A stretch of DNA of 64,000 nt from UBA5072 sp963822145 (GCA_963822145.1 CAWGGG010000005.1:186001-250000), one strand, 5' to 3'; positions 32,370 to 42,258 are shown, numbered from the stretch's first letter. Program-made: numbers and translations. Notes: generated by a model not told the origin, from the letters alone.

Positions 32370-35300
32370 TTACTTACTTTTCAACCGCTTGATTTCTTCT
32401 TCCAGTTTCTTCAGTTCTTCTGTTTTTAGCACAAGTTCAGCGGTCATTTCTTTCTCCCTTCTCTGAGCTTCTTCCTGGGTAGCCAGCATTTCTTCCATGT
32501 TCTGTCTCATTTCCTCCTCCTGGGCCCTTAGTTCTTCAGCCTGGGTATTATTCTGCTCCAGCATTTCATTGGTTTTCTCATTGGCCCTGATGATGGTGAT
32601 CACGGAGGCAAGAGATTCGGATATTTTTTCAATGAAAGCCACCTTATTGTCGGGCAATTTCTTAAGCGAGGCAATTTCGATAACGCCAACACAGCTGCTA
32701 TCCTGCATTATCGGTACATATAAGGCATGGTGCAGAGAAAGGTTCCCCAGGCCGGAACGCAATACAATATATCCTTCCGGAAGATTATCCACCCGCAGGG
32801 TTTGCCTTTCCACATAACAGGTACCGATATTGCCTTCTCCTGCTTCAAATGCCATGTTCCTTTTCTGGTCTGAACTCATGCAGAACTCACCTGCCGCCCT
32901 TAACATGATGTGTTGGGGTTCGCTGTCATCCACAATGAAGATACCGCCGGCTGAAGCATCAATATAGCGGACCATTTCAGAGATCATACCCGTGGAGAGA
33001 TCTTCGAGGTCCCTCCTTTTCTTGGAGATGATGTCACTAAACCGGGCAATACCTTCGGTGAAAAACCGGATTTCCTTTTCTTCCTCATCCCTCCTGCGCA
33101 ATTCATCCTGCTGCCGGTCCAGTTCTTTTACCTTACTGTTGAGCTCCTGCTCGGCCTCCTGGATCTTCTTCTCCAGGATCATTTTATCATGAATGGATTG
33201 TTTTTCCCGTTGTTTGATGTATAACAAAACCAGTAAGATCAACAGGACAACATAAAGTACAATGGCCACTTTGGTCTTATACCAGGGTGGACGGATCCGG
33301 ATTAGGAATTTCCGAGGGGTTTCATTGAATACTCCGTCACTGTTGGAACCTTTAACCAGGAAGGTGTATTTTCCGGCATCCAGGTTAGTGTAAGTCGCAA
33401 AATTCCTGCTCCCGGCATCTACCCAATCCTGATCAAAACCCTCCATCTTGTACATGAACCTGTTCTTGACTGGTGTATTGTAATCAAGAGAAGCAAACTC
33501 AATGGTAAAAAGTGATTGTCTGGGATTGAGCTTAATATAATCTGAAAAGTTAATATGTTTCTTAATGGGGGAATGTTTGGCACCGGGTATGGCCGATTTG
33601 TCAAATACCTTTAAATCAGTGAAAACCACGGTGGGAACAATACGGCTGTACCGGATGCTGTCGGGATGAAAAATTGTAAGTCCGTTGATCCCTCCGAACA
33701 GCATTCGGCCGTCACTCAGCAGAAACTGCGAATTGTACTTGAACTCACTGCCCTGGATCCCCTGTGATTTATCATAAACCTCAATCTTTTCCGTAACAGG
33801 ATTGAATTTCATCAGGCCCCGGGTGGAACTGATCCAGAGGTTATCATTTTTGTCTTTCAGTATTCCCATGAGGGCGTTGGACGACAAGCCCTCATCCATG
33901 GTATATATCTTAAAGGAATCGGTTTTCAGGTGGAGGCGGTTCAGTCCTCCTCCGTTTGTGGCAATCCAGGCATAATCGTTAAGAAAAACAATGGCTTTTA
34001 CATCATTGTAGGATAATGTGTTTTTATTATTCTCATCATGTGCATAATTCTTGATTGCTTTTTTGTCAAAATCAAGCACGCAGATGCCTGCAGTTTCGGT
34101 TCCCATCCAGATTTTACCCGATGGATCTTCGGTAATATGCATTACAATATTTGAGCAAGAGGCCAGCTCACCTGTATTCATGGCAAAATTTCTGAAGGTT
34201 TTAGTCGCCGGGTCATACAGGGTATAACCGGCGCCCAGTGTTCCCAGCAAGTATCTTGCATTTTGGTCCTTATAAACATACCAGATGTGATCCGAGCCCA
34301 TGCCATCGTTGCCCCAGTATGCTCTGATCACCCTTTTGGTTTCAGGATTAAATACCATCAGTCCCCCGGAATAGGTTCCCAGTAGCAGATTACCATCCGG
34401 GTCTTCGTTTATGGTCAGGATCACATCGGAGGTAAGAGATCCCGGATCACCAGCCTTACGCCTGAAATGCTCAAAGCTTTGTGTTTTTTCATCAAACAGA
34501 CTCAGGCCACCACCATCCTGTCCAATCCAGATCCTGCCCCGGGAATCCTCAAAGATAGCACTGACCACTTCCTTGTTGATGGAGGCAGGATTGAATGGAC
34601 TATGGGCAAATGAAGTGAACTTCTGCTTATTTCTTTTCCAAACGCTAATGCCAGTACCAAAATGCCCGACCCAGATATTTTTATCCTTGTCCTGATACAT
34701 CTTAAATATCGCGTTACCACTTAATGAGTAATTGTTCCGGGTATCCACCGTTAAGTATTGCATGCCACCGGTAATGGGATTGTAAATATTTATACCGCCG
34801 CCATCGGTGCCGATCCAGATTTCATCTGCGCTGATGGGCAATACCCTGGTTTTTATGCTGACTGCGTTAAGAGCGCCATCAGTTCTATCAATAAGCCTGG
34901 ATTCTCCGGTCACCGGATTGTAAACATGCAGGGCCGAAAACTCAGAAGTAATGTAGATCAGGCCATTCGGGTCTTCCTGCATGTACTTGAAGTTATTGCT
35001 GCCCAGGTAGGCCAATTTATAGGATATTTCCTTGAATACTTCATTTATCCTGTCAAACTCATAGATGGCATCCGTATTGGTCCCCACCAGCAATCTCTTG
35101 TCACGGGTAACGAAAGTACTGTACACCTCCGTACTGGGAAGCGATTTGGGATTTCCGGGATCGTGCGTATACGTTTTGAATCTGTTTTGCCTGGGGAAGT
35201 AATGTACCAGGCCGCTAATGGTCGAAAGCCAAAGCGTGCTGTCAAGATCCACCGTGATGCTGTAAACCCTGCCCCCATGATAGGCATTCTCATCTTCCGG

Positions 35301-35666
35301 GTTAACAGGGATCCGTGTCATTTTATCCATGATGGGATCATAAACATTTAATCCCGCTGATCCGATCCAGAGCTTCCCTGTTTTATCCTCCGCCAGGCTC
35401 AGCACCCAATTGGAGGCAAGGCTCTGGGGATTGTTCCTTTCGTTCCGGAAAGTAACAAACTGGCGGCCGTCAAAGCGGTTTAATCCGTCACGGGTAGCAA
35501 ACCACATATAGCCCTGCCGGTCCTGGAAGATATCCTCAATGATCCCCTGAGACAGACCGTCGTCTACTGTGAGGTATTCAAACCTGATTTTCGAAAGATC
35601 CGTTGAAAAGGCTGATGAAACCAGAGTCAGTGCCATTATAAATTCCAAAATCAATCTCTTCATCAT
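32370..35666 (-). CDS. Periplasmic propeller / Y_Y_Y sensor with cytoplasmic GAF and coiled coils, no kinase
   Basis: A 1098-residue protein. A signal peptide (first about 22 residues) leads into two-component-regulator propeller repeats (YLTVDDGLSQGIIEDI, MWFATRDGLNRFDG and about twelve more), then a Y_Y_Y domain (about 690-790, with YKMEGFDQDWVDAGSRN). A membrane helix (VAIVLYVVLLILLVLLYIKQ) is at about 800-820, followed by a coiled coil, a GAF-like domain (about 880-1020) and a long C-terminal coiled coil. The histidine kinase and DNA-binding domains of hybrid sensors are absent. It may signal through protein contacts. Confidence 0.85.
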   Translation of the reverse strand: MMKRLILEFIMALTLVSSAFSTDLSKIRFEYLTVDDGLSQGIIEDIFQDRQGYMWFATRDGLNRFDGRQFVTFRNERNNPQSLASNWVLSLAEDKTGKLWIGSAGLNVYDPIMDKMTRIPVNPEDENAYHGGRVYSITVDLDSTLWLSTISGLVHYFPRQNRFKTYTHDPGNPKSLPSTEVYSTFVTRDKRLLVGTNTDAIYEFDRINEVFKEISYKLAYLGSNNFKYMQEDPNGLIYITSEFSALHVYNPVTGESRLIDRTDGALNAVSIKTRVLPISADEIWIGTDGGGINIYNPITGGMQYLTVDTRNNYSLSGNAIFKMYQDKDKNIWVGHFGTGISVWKRNKQKFTSFAHSPFNPASINKEVVSAIFEDSRGRIWIGQDGGGLSLFDEKTQSFEHFRRKAGDPGSLTSDVILTINEDPDGNLLLGTYSGGLMVFNPETKRVIRAYWGNDGMGSDHIWYVYKDQNARYLLGTLGAGYTLYDPATKTFRNFAMNTGELASCSNIVMHITEDPSGKIWMGTETAGICVLDFDKKAIKNYAHDENNKNTLSYNDVKAIVFLNDYAWIATNGGGLNRLHLKTDSFKIYTMDEGLSSNALMGILKDKNDNLWISSTRGLMKFNPVTEKIEVYDKSQGIQGSEFKYNSQFLLSDGRMLFGGINGLTIFHPDSIRYSRIVPTVVFTDLKVFDKSAIPGAKHSPIKKHINFSDYIKLNPRQSLFTIEFASLDYNTPVKNRFMYKMEGFDQDWVDAGSRNFATYTNLDAGKYTFLVKGSNSDGVFNETPRKFLIRIRPPWYKTKVAIVLYVVLLILLVLLYIKQREKQSIHDKMILEKKIQEAEQELNSKVKELDRQQDELRRRDEEEKEIRFFTEGIARFSDIISKKRRDLEDLSTGMISEMVRYIDASAGGIFIVDDSEPQHIMLRAAGEFCMSSDQKRNMAFEAGEGNIGTCYVERQTLRVDNLPEGYIVLRSGLGNLSLHHALYVPIMQDSSCVGVIEIASLKKLPDNKVAFIEKISESLASVITIIRANEKTNEMLEQNNTQAEELRAQEEEMRQNMEEMLATQEEAQRREKEMTAELVLKTEELKKLEEEIKRLKSK

Positions 35667-35764
35667 TTTTCAATTATTTGAAATATATTCCTGTATACTG
35701 AAAAAGCCACAAAAAGTTATTCCCCATGCACATTTCAAGGTCTTTTTTAATCTGAAATTTTTAA

Positions 35765-35799
35765 CTTTTCATTTTTCATTTTTCACTTTTCACTTTTCA
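35765..35799. repeat. Heptad array CTTTTCA/TTTTTCA overlapping the xseB stop
   Basis: Five units of CTTTTCA or TTTTTCA in the plus direction (35765-35799). The xseB stop codon TGA (35797-35799) is the last three bases of the array, so the array begins exactly at the stop in gene orientation. Confidence 0.85.
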
Positions 35800-36006
35800 C
35801 CCATCATTATCGTCCATTTCTTTCAGGATTTTTTCCACTTCTTTTTCGGTACTGAACAATTTAGCTTTGCACAGCTTCAGCAATTCTGCAGCCTGTTTAA
35901 CTTTCTCAGCCAGTTCATCCACATCCAGTTCTCCTGCTTCTATCTGTTGCAGTATTTCATCAATCCTGGTTACAGCTTCGGAATAGGAAAAATTTTTCTT
36001 GCTCAT
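35797..36006 (-). CDS. xseB: Exodeoxyribonuclease VII small subunit
   Basis: A 69-residue, highly charged helical protein starting MSKKNFSYSEAVTRIDEILQ with the XseB pattern (E-A-x-x-R-I-D-E-I, then GELDVDELAEKV). It partners with XseA to degrade single-stranded DNA. It follows xseA by 9 bp. Its last residues end at a heptad array. Confidence 0.93.
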   Translation of the reverse strand: MSKKNFSYSEAVTRIDEILQQIEAGELDVDELAEKVKQAAELLKLCKAKLFSTEKEVEKILKEMDDNDG

Positions 36007-36015
36007 ATCAATAGG

Positions 36016-37317
36016 TTAAAGTTTTTTGCTTTTCATCATGCCCCGAGCCATCCTGGTTTCAAGGATCTCTCCTGGAGGAACCTGCGAAGGGTCCTTCAAC
36101 GCCCTCCCCTTAAAGTAGGTTATAGAATAACCACGCAGTAGGATCAGGAAAGGATCCAGGTAAGTGTTGGCCTTTTCCAGGAGTGCAAGCGCATGGTTTT
36201 TAACTGCCAGAAATTGTTTGGCATTTGCTTTTACCTGAAGGTTCATCCTGATAACGGCTTCAGACTTCCTGGCAAGCATATGTTTCACCGATCCGTTCAG
36301 CTGCATACCGAGATAACGGAGATTGGCCGCACCGGAAGACAGTTTTTCCTTTATTGCGGGCTTCAGCAACAACAGCAATCTGCTCAGCCGATCCTTCTCG
36401 GCTCTGACCTTCCCGGAAACTACCTCGGAAAAAGCCAGTGACAATTCACTGATTCTCTCATCGGCCTGCCGGAAATGGTTGATCAGAAATTCCGCCACAG
36501 CGGTGGGTGTTTTCAGTCGGGTATGCGCTACCAGGTCTGCAATAGTTTCATCCTGTTCGTGACCGATTCCTGTTAATACCGGAAGTGGAAACTGGCAGAT
36601 GTGTGAGGCCATCCAGTAACTGTTGAAGCAGTTGAGTTCCGATTTCGCGCCACCTCCACGGATGAGAACCACAACATCAAAGAAGTTTTCGTAGGGAAAA
36701 ATACGATCCAGTGCAGCAATAACGGATTGTTCCGCTTCATCACCCTGCATCACTGAAGGGAAAAGCTTAACATCGAACCTGTAACCAAAGACATTACCGG
36801 TTAGTTGATCCATGAAATCACCAAAGCCTGCTGCAGTTCTTGAGGAAATAACAGCAATTCTTTTTGGCAATTCAGGAATGACCAGGGCTTTGTTCATCTC
36901 ATAGACCCCTTCGGCGATCAGCCGGTTGATGATTTCCTGCTTTTGACGGGCAAGCTCTCCCACCGTATAGGAGGGCTCAATATCAGTGATGTTCAGGCTG
37001 AATCCATAAAGTTCATGAAATTCGACGCCAACCTTTACCAGCACTTTAATCCCTGCCTCCAGCCGGGTGTGTGTGGTTGTCTCAAAATAGGGCTGCAGCA
37101 TCCTGAAAACAGAGGACCAGATCGTTGCCCTGGCTTTGGCTTTGATAGTCTCACCCGCAGTTTCTTTCTCAATGAGCTCCAGGTAGCAATGGCCTGTATA
37201 ATTCACTTTTAGCTCGCTGATTTCAGCAATAACCCACCAGGAAAAGGGCAGGGAATTTTTTAGTGTCGCTTTGACCTGACCCAGCAACTGGTAAAGTGAT
37301 AGCGCCTGGTTTTCCAC
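36016..37317 (-). CDS. xseA: Exodeoxyribonuclease VII large subunit
   Basis: A 433-residue protein with the N-terminal OB-fold (residues about 5-105; SLYQLLGQVKATLKNSL, then WVIAEISELKVNYTGHCY) and the catalytic domain with VVVLIRGGGAKSELNCFNSY and PVLTGIGHEQDETIADLVA, followed by a coiled coil. It cuts single-stranded DNA from both ends as XseA(B)n. Length is normal. It is followed by xseB and preceded by the S8 peptidase gene at 3 bp, but that gene is unrelated in function. Confidence 0.95.
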   Translation of the reverse strand: MENQALSLYQLLGQVKATLKNSLPFSWWVIAEISELKVNYTGHCYLELIEKETAGETIKAKARATIWSSVFRMLQPYFETTTHTRLEAGIKVLVKVGVEFHELYGFSLNITDIEPSYTVGELARQKQEIINRLIAEGVYEMNKALVIPELPKRIAVISSRTAAGFGDFMDQLTGNVFGYRFDVKLFPSVMQGDEAEQSVIAALDRIFPYENFFDVVVLIRGGGAKSELNCFNSYWMASHICQFPLPVLTGIGHEQDETIADLVAHTRLKTPTAVAEFLINHFRQADERISELSLAFSEVVSGKVRAEKDRLSRLLLLLKPAIKEKLSSGAANLRYLGMQLNGSVKHMLARKSEAVIRMNLQVKANAKQFLAVKNHALALLEKANTYLDPFLILLRGYSITYFKGRALKDPSQVPPGEILETRMARGMMKSKKL

Positions 37318-37320
37318 GAT

Positions 37321-39036
37321 TCAGTATTTGATCAGTTTGGCATAACCATGCAGGGTTTCGGAATGGACTTTCAATAGGTATGCTCCATTGGGCAGATGGC
37401 TAAAGGCTCCTTCCAGTTTCAGGTAATTCCTGCCGGGCAAAGGAGGTGCTGTTGACTGCATGATTTCCTTTCCGGCAAGATCAATCAGGCTGATCTCCAG
37501 GGCGCCATCCACCGGGGTTTGAAAAATGACATAAAGATGATCGCTGAAGGGGTTGGGAAAAGCAGTAATAGGCTCTGCAGATTCCAGATCATCCTGACCA
37601 ACCTTAAGCAATACACACGCCAGATTAAAATCGGGGATACCATAGCCATAGTCCTCACTGGGCTGCTGATAGCGATCTGCGCTTTCCCTGATGGCAGCAA
37701 GCACCTCCATAGCAGTTGAACCCGGACTGGCCTGCCACAGGCAGGCTGCAAGCCCGGTAATGACAGGAGCTGATAGGGATGTGCCGTTTCCCTGAACGAT
37801 GCCTCCTCCAATTCCTGCCATGTAGGTGCCTTTGCCAATAGCCATTACATCAGGCTTTACATTACCATCCGCTGAAGGTCCCCGGCTGCTGAAACCAGCT
37901 ATGTAATAGGTTGCATCAACAGCGCCAACGGCCAGGACACTGTCGGCATCGGCCGGTGCGCCAATGTGCCTCCATGTCGAATTACCCTCATTTCCCGCAC
38001 TGATCATAACCAGTATGCCTTTTGAGGCAGCTATATCGGCAGCCCGGGAAATGCGTGTGGTATTTCCGTCCATGTCGGCATAAAGATGGTCCTGGCGGGG
38101 ATCGTCAAAACGAGTATAACCCAACGAGGTATTGATGATGTCGACACCGGAACTGTCGGCATATTCAGCGGCAGTAATCCAGTTATCCTCCTCAATAATG
38201 AATTCAGAATTGGCATCTTCCGACCGCAGCAGCAAGAAATTTGCTTCAGGCGCCGTACCGATCAGCTCCCCGGGCAGGTAACCCCCTATAATGGAAAGGA
38301 CAACCATGCCGTGCGAGTGACCGAAAAACAGATCAGAGCCGGGTTCTACAAAATCCCTGGTATCCAGGATTCTGCCATTATTCCAGAGATTGTCAAAAGC
38401 AGGAAGTTCGTCAACCGCATAAAACCCGGCATCGATAACAGCGATGGTCATGCCTTTCCCCCAGTAACCTGCGTCGTGAAGGATCTGTCCCTGGTGTATG
38501 GCGGTTTGCCACCACGAAGGTCCGTAATCCTGCTCCAGGGGCGCTGTTTCCTGTTTTATTCCTGAACGGTTCCCTTGATAGAGAGAAGGATAGGCCGTTT
38601 TTTTCTGCTGACCCTTTTTTACAAAAGTAAACCGGGCGATGGCGTTCAGAATGCTGTCATGGCTGACATGAACTGTTGCCGCATTGAACCATTTGGTAAC
38701 GTTGAGTATATTGGCGCCGGTGGCAACCAGACTGTCAAGATAAGCCGGGGTAACGGGCAGGTCATTCTCTTTAACCGCTATGCCCTGCCGTTCACGCCGT
38801 TCTAGAGCCCTTGGCGAAAGGAACTCAGCAGGATTGTCAATAGTGAAGGGATTGTTGTTCTTGTTGGTGAATTCAATTCTGTAACACGAAGGAGCTGTTT
38901 CTTCAAAAACTGCCTGCGCCGATAAACGCGCTAGTGTCCAGGTGAAAACAACCGGTAAAACCAACAGGCAACGCAGCAGGGATGAAAGGGCTGGCGATGG
39001 GCTATTTCTCTTGCGGAACAAGGAAATTGGTTTCAT
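37321..39036 (-). CDS. Subtilisin-like (S8) serine peptidase with type IX secretion C-terminal domain
   Basis: The start at 39036 (MKPISLFRKRNSPSPALSSL) gives a basic N-terminus plus hydrophobic signal ending at ARLSAQ. Catalytic residues are visible: Asp in GMTIAVIDAGFY, His in FFGHSHGMVVLS, and Ser in GTSLSAPVITGLAACLWQA. Residues about 90-160 resemble an inhibitor I9-like or family N-terminal region. The last about 80 residues (from FPNPFSDHLYV, with PNGAYLLKVHSETL and ending YAKLIKY) form a type A C-terminal sorting domain of the T9SS, so the enzyme is secreted or surface bound. The gene overlaps the MORN-like gene by 35 bp. Confidence 0.9.
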   Translation of the reverse strand: MKPISLFRKRNSPSPALSSLLRCLLVLPVVFTWTLARLSAQAVFEETAPSCYRIEFTNKNNNPFTIDNPAEFLSPRALERRERQGIAVKENDLPVTPAYLDSLVATGANILNVTKWFNAATVHVSHDSILNAIARFTFVKKGQQKKTAYPSLYQGNRSGIKQETAPLEQDYGPSWWQTAIHQGQILHDAGYWGKGMTIAVIDAGFYAVDELPAFDNLWNNGRILDTRDFVEPGSDLFFGHSHGMVVLSIIGGYLPGELIGTAPEANFLLLRSEDANSEFIIEEDNWITAAEYADSSGVDIINTSLGYTRFDDPRQDHLYADMDGNTTRISRAADIAASKGILVMISAGNEGNSTWRHIGAPADADSVLAVGAVDATYYIAGFSSRGPSADGNVKPDVMAIGKGTYMAGIGGGIVQGNGTSLSAPVITGLAACLWQASPGSTAMEVLAAIRESADRYQQPSEDYGYGIPDFNLACVLLKVGQDDLESAEPITAFPNPFSDHLYVIFQTPVDGALEISLIDLAGKEIMQSTAPPLPGRNYLKLEGAFSHLPNGAYLLKVHSETLHGYAKLIKY

Positions 39037-39808
39037 CGGGTTCTTCAAATTTACCTTCATTGGCATCGATGGAGCGGAAAAGCTCCTGTTGTTTCTCATT
39101 CAGCTGATCTTCATTCAAAGGCTTACCATTCACATATTCCAATTCAGCCTCAACTGTTCCGTCTTCCCTGAAAAAGGTCCATTTCCCCTGTCGTCGGTCA
39201 TCTGCGTATCTGCCCTTTAAATAGGGTTTTCCCATTTCATCATAAACAAAGAAATCTCCATCCAGTTTATTACCGGCGTAATTCCCTTTCATTTTCAACA
39301 CACCCCCTTTATAGTATTGTTCCCATATGCCGTCTCTCTGGTCATTTTTCCATTCGAGTTTTTCAGAAACGTCACCATTATTGTAATAGCTGAGCATCAT
39401 GCCCTGCCGGGCACCTTTGTTGTAGCTCTCGCTGGCCGTAAGAGAATGGTCATAATAGCTGTAATAGAGCCATGTACTGTCTTTCAATGACTTGAAAAAC
39501 AAACCTTTGGCAGCAATCTGTCCATCTTCATAGAGGAGTTTTGCCCGTGCATATTCACTTTTGGCATCATACTGAAGGATGGCTTTTATGGCACCGGTCT
39601 CGTAATATCGGTACATCATTCCCACCGGTTTATCATCCTTGAAGAACCCTTTGTACATGAGTTTTCCGTTCGGGTAAGTCTTTTTCCACCAGCCCTGTTT
39701 GAGTCCCTGACCATCGGTTTGGTTAAAAAGGGTATCAGATTGGGCTTTCAGCGATGGCGAAACAAGCAGGAAGATCAGGAGGAGGACTATAAAGGATCGG
39801 GTATGCAT
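39002..39808 (-). CDS. MORN-repeat-like (YwqK-type) exported protein
   Basis: The start at 39808 (MHTRSFIVLLLIFLLVS) yields a signal peptide ending near LKAQ and a product of 268 residues. The body is a series of about eight repeats of 20-25 residues of the kind G-x-W-x-x-Y-Y-x-x-G-x-L-x-x-K-G, for example LKQGWWKKTYPNGKLMYKG and DGIWEQYYKGGVLKMKG. These are MORN/toxin-antitoxin YwqK-like repeats, common in Bacteroidetes outer proteins of unknown role. An upstream ATG at 40006 would run far into the promoter region of the divergent gene. Confidence 0.8.
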   Translation of the reverse strand: MHTRSFIVLLLIFLLVSPSLKAQSDTLFNQTDGQGLKQGWWKKTYPNGKLMYKGFFKDDKPVGMMYRYYETGAIKAILQYDAKSEYARAKLLYEDGQIAAKGLFFKSLKDSTWLYYSYYDHSLTASESYNKGARQGMMLSYYNNGDVSEKLEWKNDQRDGIWEQYYKGGVLKMKGNYAGNKLDGDFFVYDEMGKPYLKGRYADDRRQGKWTFFREDGTVEAELEYVNGKPLNEDQLNEKQQELFRSIDANEGKFEEPDETNFLVPQEK

Positions 39809-39980
39809 ATCGTCGAATATATGCGCTAAAGATAATAAAAAAGAGGTTTTTCCCCGATGAATCTTCTCAACATGTCTGGGTACTGATGCTGAATATTTTA
39901 ATAAAAATTTGGATTTCGCTGAGGAAAGTACTAATTTACATTGAATAAGTAATTTATAACCAAAACTAAACATACTTATT

Positions 39981-40985
39981 ATGTTAACCAAAGGATATGC
40001 AGCCACCGAAGCCGGTGGTGTGTTGAAACCGTTTGAATATGACCTGGGACCGCTGGGCGATCACCAGGTTGACGTAAAAGTAGATTATTGTGGCATTTGC
40101 TACAGTGACCTCAGCATGCTCGACAACCACTGGGGTATGACCCAGTATCCCTTTGTGCCGGGGCATGAAATTATCGGGACGGTAGAGGCGATTGGACCAC
40201 ACGTTAAAAATGTAACGCTGGGACAGCGTGTCGGCATTGGCTGGAGCTCCGGTTCCTGCGGTATATGTGAGAGCTGTCTCACTGGCAATCATAACCTCTG
40301 CGCTTCAAATGTTCCGACGGTTCTGGGACCTTACGGCGGCTTTGCCGACCGGGTGAGGGCCCAGTCCGAATGGGTATTGCCGATACCGGCGGCTCTTGAC
40401 CCTGTGAAGACAGGACCATTGCTCTGCGGCGGGATCACGGTTTTTAATCCCATGCTCGAGTTTGAGGTCAAACCCACGCACCGGGTGGGAGTAATAGGCA
40501 TCGGCGGACTGGGCCATATGGCCATCAAGTTCCTGCGGGCCTGGGGCTGCGAAGTGACCGCATTTTCGAGTCATCCCGGGAAGGAAGCAGAAGCCAGGCA
40601 ATTCGGTGCCCATCACTTTGTAAATTCCAGTGATCCTGAAGCCCTGGGTAAACTGGCTTATTCGTTTGACTTCATCCTGTCGACCGTGAATGTTACACTC
40701 GACTGGAATGCCTATCTGAATGCGCTGCGGCCTAAAGGCAAGCTTATCATGGTAGGTGCTGTTCTCGAACCCATGCAGATCAGCATGTTTACCCTGCTGA
40801 TGGGTCAGCGCATGGTTTCTTCCAGTCCCACCGGAGGACCTCCGGCCATGGCCGCCATGCTCGATTTTGCCGCGCGACATAACATCTTGCCCATGACCGA
40901 AAACTTTAAATTCAGCCAGGTGAACGAGGCCATCGAAAAGCTCAAACAGGGCAAGGTCCGTTACCGGGTTGTTCTGACACATTGA
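39981..40985 (+). CDS. Zinc-dependent NAD(P)-linked alcohol dehydrogenase (cinnamyl-alcohol dehydrogenase type)
   Basis: A 334-residue medium-chain dehydrogenase. Catalytic zinc ligands are in YCGICYSDLSM and VPGHEIIGTVEAIG. The structural zinc site has GSCGICESCLTGNHNLC (four cysteines). The nucleotide loop GVIGIGGLGHMAIKFL is near residue 170. It is closest to YahK/CAD-like aldehyde reductases that use NADPH. It would reduce aldehydes to alcohols or oxidise alcohols. It is monocistronic: a divergent gene is 172 bp upstream and a strong palindrome follows its stop. Confidence 0.92.
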   Translation: MLTKGYAATEAGGVLKPFEYDLGPLGDHQVDVKVDYCGICYSDLSMLDNHWGMTQYPFVPGHEIIGTVEAIGPHVKNVTLGQRVGIGWSSGSCGICESCLTGNHNLCASNVPTVLGPYGGFADRVRAQSEWVLPIPAALDPVKTGPLLCGGITVFNPMLEFEVKPTHRVGVIGIGGLGHMAIKFLRAWGCEVTAFSSHPGKEAEARQFGAHHFVNSSDPEALGKLAYSFDFILSTVNVTLDWNAYLNALRPKGKLIMVGAVLEPMQISMFTLLMGQRMVSSSPTGGPPAMAAMLDFAARHNILPMTENFKFSQVNEAIEKLKQGKVRYRVVLTH

Positions 40986-40994
40986 TAAAACATT

Positions 40995-41029
40995 ACCCCG
41001 ACGGGGGTATCACCTAGCCCCGTCGGGGT
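40995..41029. repeat. CCCCGACGGGG palindrome pair, copy 1 (hairpin downstream of the alcohol dehydrogenase)
   Basis: ACCCCGACGGGG (40995-41006) and its exact complement (41018-41029) form a 12-bp stem with an 11-base loop. Each arm is also nearly self-complementary. It lies 9 bp after the stop at 40985. A related but distinct copy is at 44380-44409. No U-tract follows, so the role as terminator is uncertain. Confidence 0.75.
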
Positions 41030-41050
41030 GTAATTCAAAACACATTATAA

Positions 41051-42148
41051 ATGAAAATGATGAAGAATTCTGGACTTGGCCGTCGGGAATTCCTCAAAAG
41101 GGGAATGGCCACCATGGGAGCCCTGACAGCAGTTCCGTTACTTGACCCCTTTGAAGAACTATTCAAAGCTCCGAAACAGGTGGTCAGTATTGTTAAGATC
41201 AAGGACGACCGGATTGATTATGCCATTGAGCAGGCAATTGATATGCTGGGTGGCATGTCCGAGTTAACCAGGCGTTACAATAAGATCATGCTGAAACCCA
41301 ACCTGGTTTCTGATGATCCGAACAGCACTACCAAACCAATAGTTGTTAAGACACTGGCACAACTGATGAAGAAGGCCGGAAAGGATGTATGTATTGGGGA
41401 AGGGTCAGCAGCAGCTGCCGGAATAAATGCCGATGCAGATGGCGTTTATTTTACCCGAAAGACAGAATTGCTGGATAAAATTCAACAACAGGTCTTTGAT
41501 AAGCTTGGTTATACGGCTCTTGCAAGTGAACTTGGCATCCCTTTGATAAACCTGCATACCGGCGAACTGGTTGAGGTGGAGGTTCCTGATGCCCATTATT
41601 TTAAAAAGCTGACCATACACCGATCGCTGAGCGATATCGATATGTTATGTTCTGTGCCCATGATGAAAACCCATGCACTGGCCACGGTAACCCTCGGTTT
41701 GAAGAATGTGATCGGTCTTTATCCTGGCTCGGCTTATTGCTCTGTACGTTCGTGTGTGCACACTGAAGCAGAAATGGCAGGATCCACCGGCGTAGCCTTT
41801 GAGATCCTCGATATGGTAAAGGCCAACAAGCTCGGTTTAACCGTAATCGACGGCTCCATGGCCATGGAGGGAGAGGGGCCATCCAACGGGCAGCTGGTGA
41901 AGATGGACCTGATCATTGCGGGTACCAATGCCCTGGCTGCCGATATGGTAGCAGCTGCGATCATGGGAATTGAACCGCAGGAGGTTCCCACCTTTGCAGT
42001 AGCGCACCAATCGGGTCTGAAACCTGCTTCACTCGATGAGATCGAGATCAGGGGCGAAAAGATACCGGACGTTGCCAGAACGTTCGCCCGGGCTACCGTG
42101 GTACCCTGGCATACCATCAAGGACTGGTTCGGGGCTAAGGAGGTGTGA
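41051..42148 (+). CDS. DUF362 domain protein with Tat signal, probable iron-sulfur or metal enzyme
   Basis: A 365-residue protein with a twin-arginine signal (GRREFLKRGMATMGA) followed by PLLDPFEELF, so it is exported folded. The rest matches DUF362: MLKPNLVSDDPN, VCIGEGSA, SVPMMKTHALATVTLGLKN and VIDGSMAMEGEGP. The only cysteines are few and scattered, so no ferredoxin domain is present. Function unknown. It is 65 bp after the palindrome and its stop is followed at once by a heptad array. Confidence 0.8.
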   Translation: MKMMKNSGLGRREFLKRGMATMGALTAVPLLDPFEELFKAPKQVVSIVKIKDDRIDYAIEQAIDMLGGMSELTRRYNKIMLKPNLVSDDPNSTTKPIVVKTLAQLMKKAGKDVCIGEGSAAAAGINADADGVYFTRKTELLDKIQQQVFDKLGYTALASELGIPLINLHTGELVEVEVPDAHYFKKLTIHRSLSDIDMLCSVPMMKTHALATVTLGLKNVIGLYPGSAYCSVRSCVHTEAEMAGSTGVAFEILDMVKANKLGLTVIDGSMAMEGEGPSNGQLVKMDLIIAGTNALAADMVAAAIMGIEPQEVPTFAVAHQSGLKPASLDEIEIRGEKIPDVARTFARATVVPWHTIKDWFGAKEV

Positions 42149-42150
42149 GC

Positions 42151-42192
42151 GATCAGTATTCAGTGTTCGGTGTTCAGTATTCGGTGTTCGGT
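42151..42192. repeat. Heptad array of CAGTATT/CGGTGTT units after the DUF362 gene
   Basis: Six or seven units with a 7-bp period (GATCAGT, ATTCAGT, GTTCGGT, GTTCAGT, ATTCGGT, GTTCGGT) start 3 bp after the stop codon at 42146-42148. A second degenerate repeat follows (GATCTTCCATCTT, GATCTTCAATCTT; 42213-42240). Confidence 0.8.
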
Positions 42193-42258
42193 GTTTTCAG
42201 ATATTCCTTTTTTGATCTTCCATCTTGATCTTCAATCTTGAATTTTAAATCTTTACTT

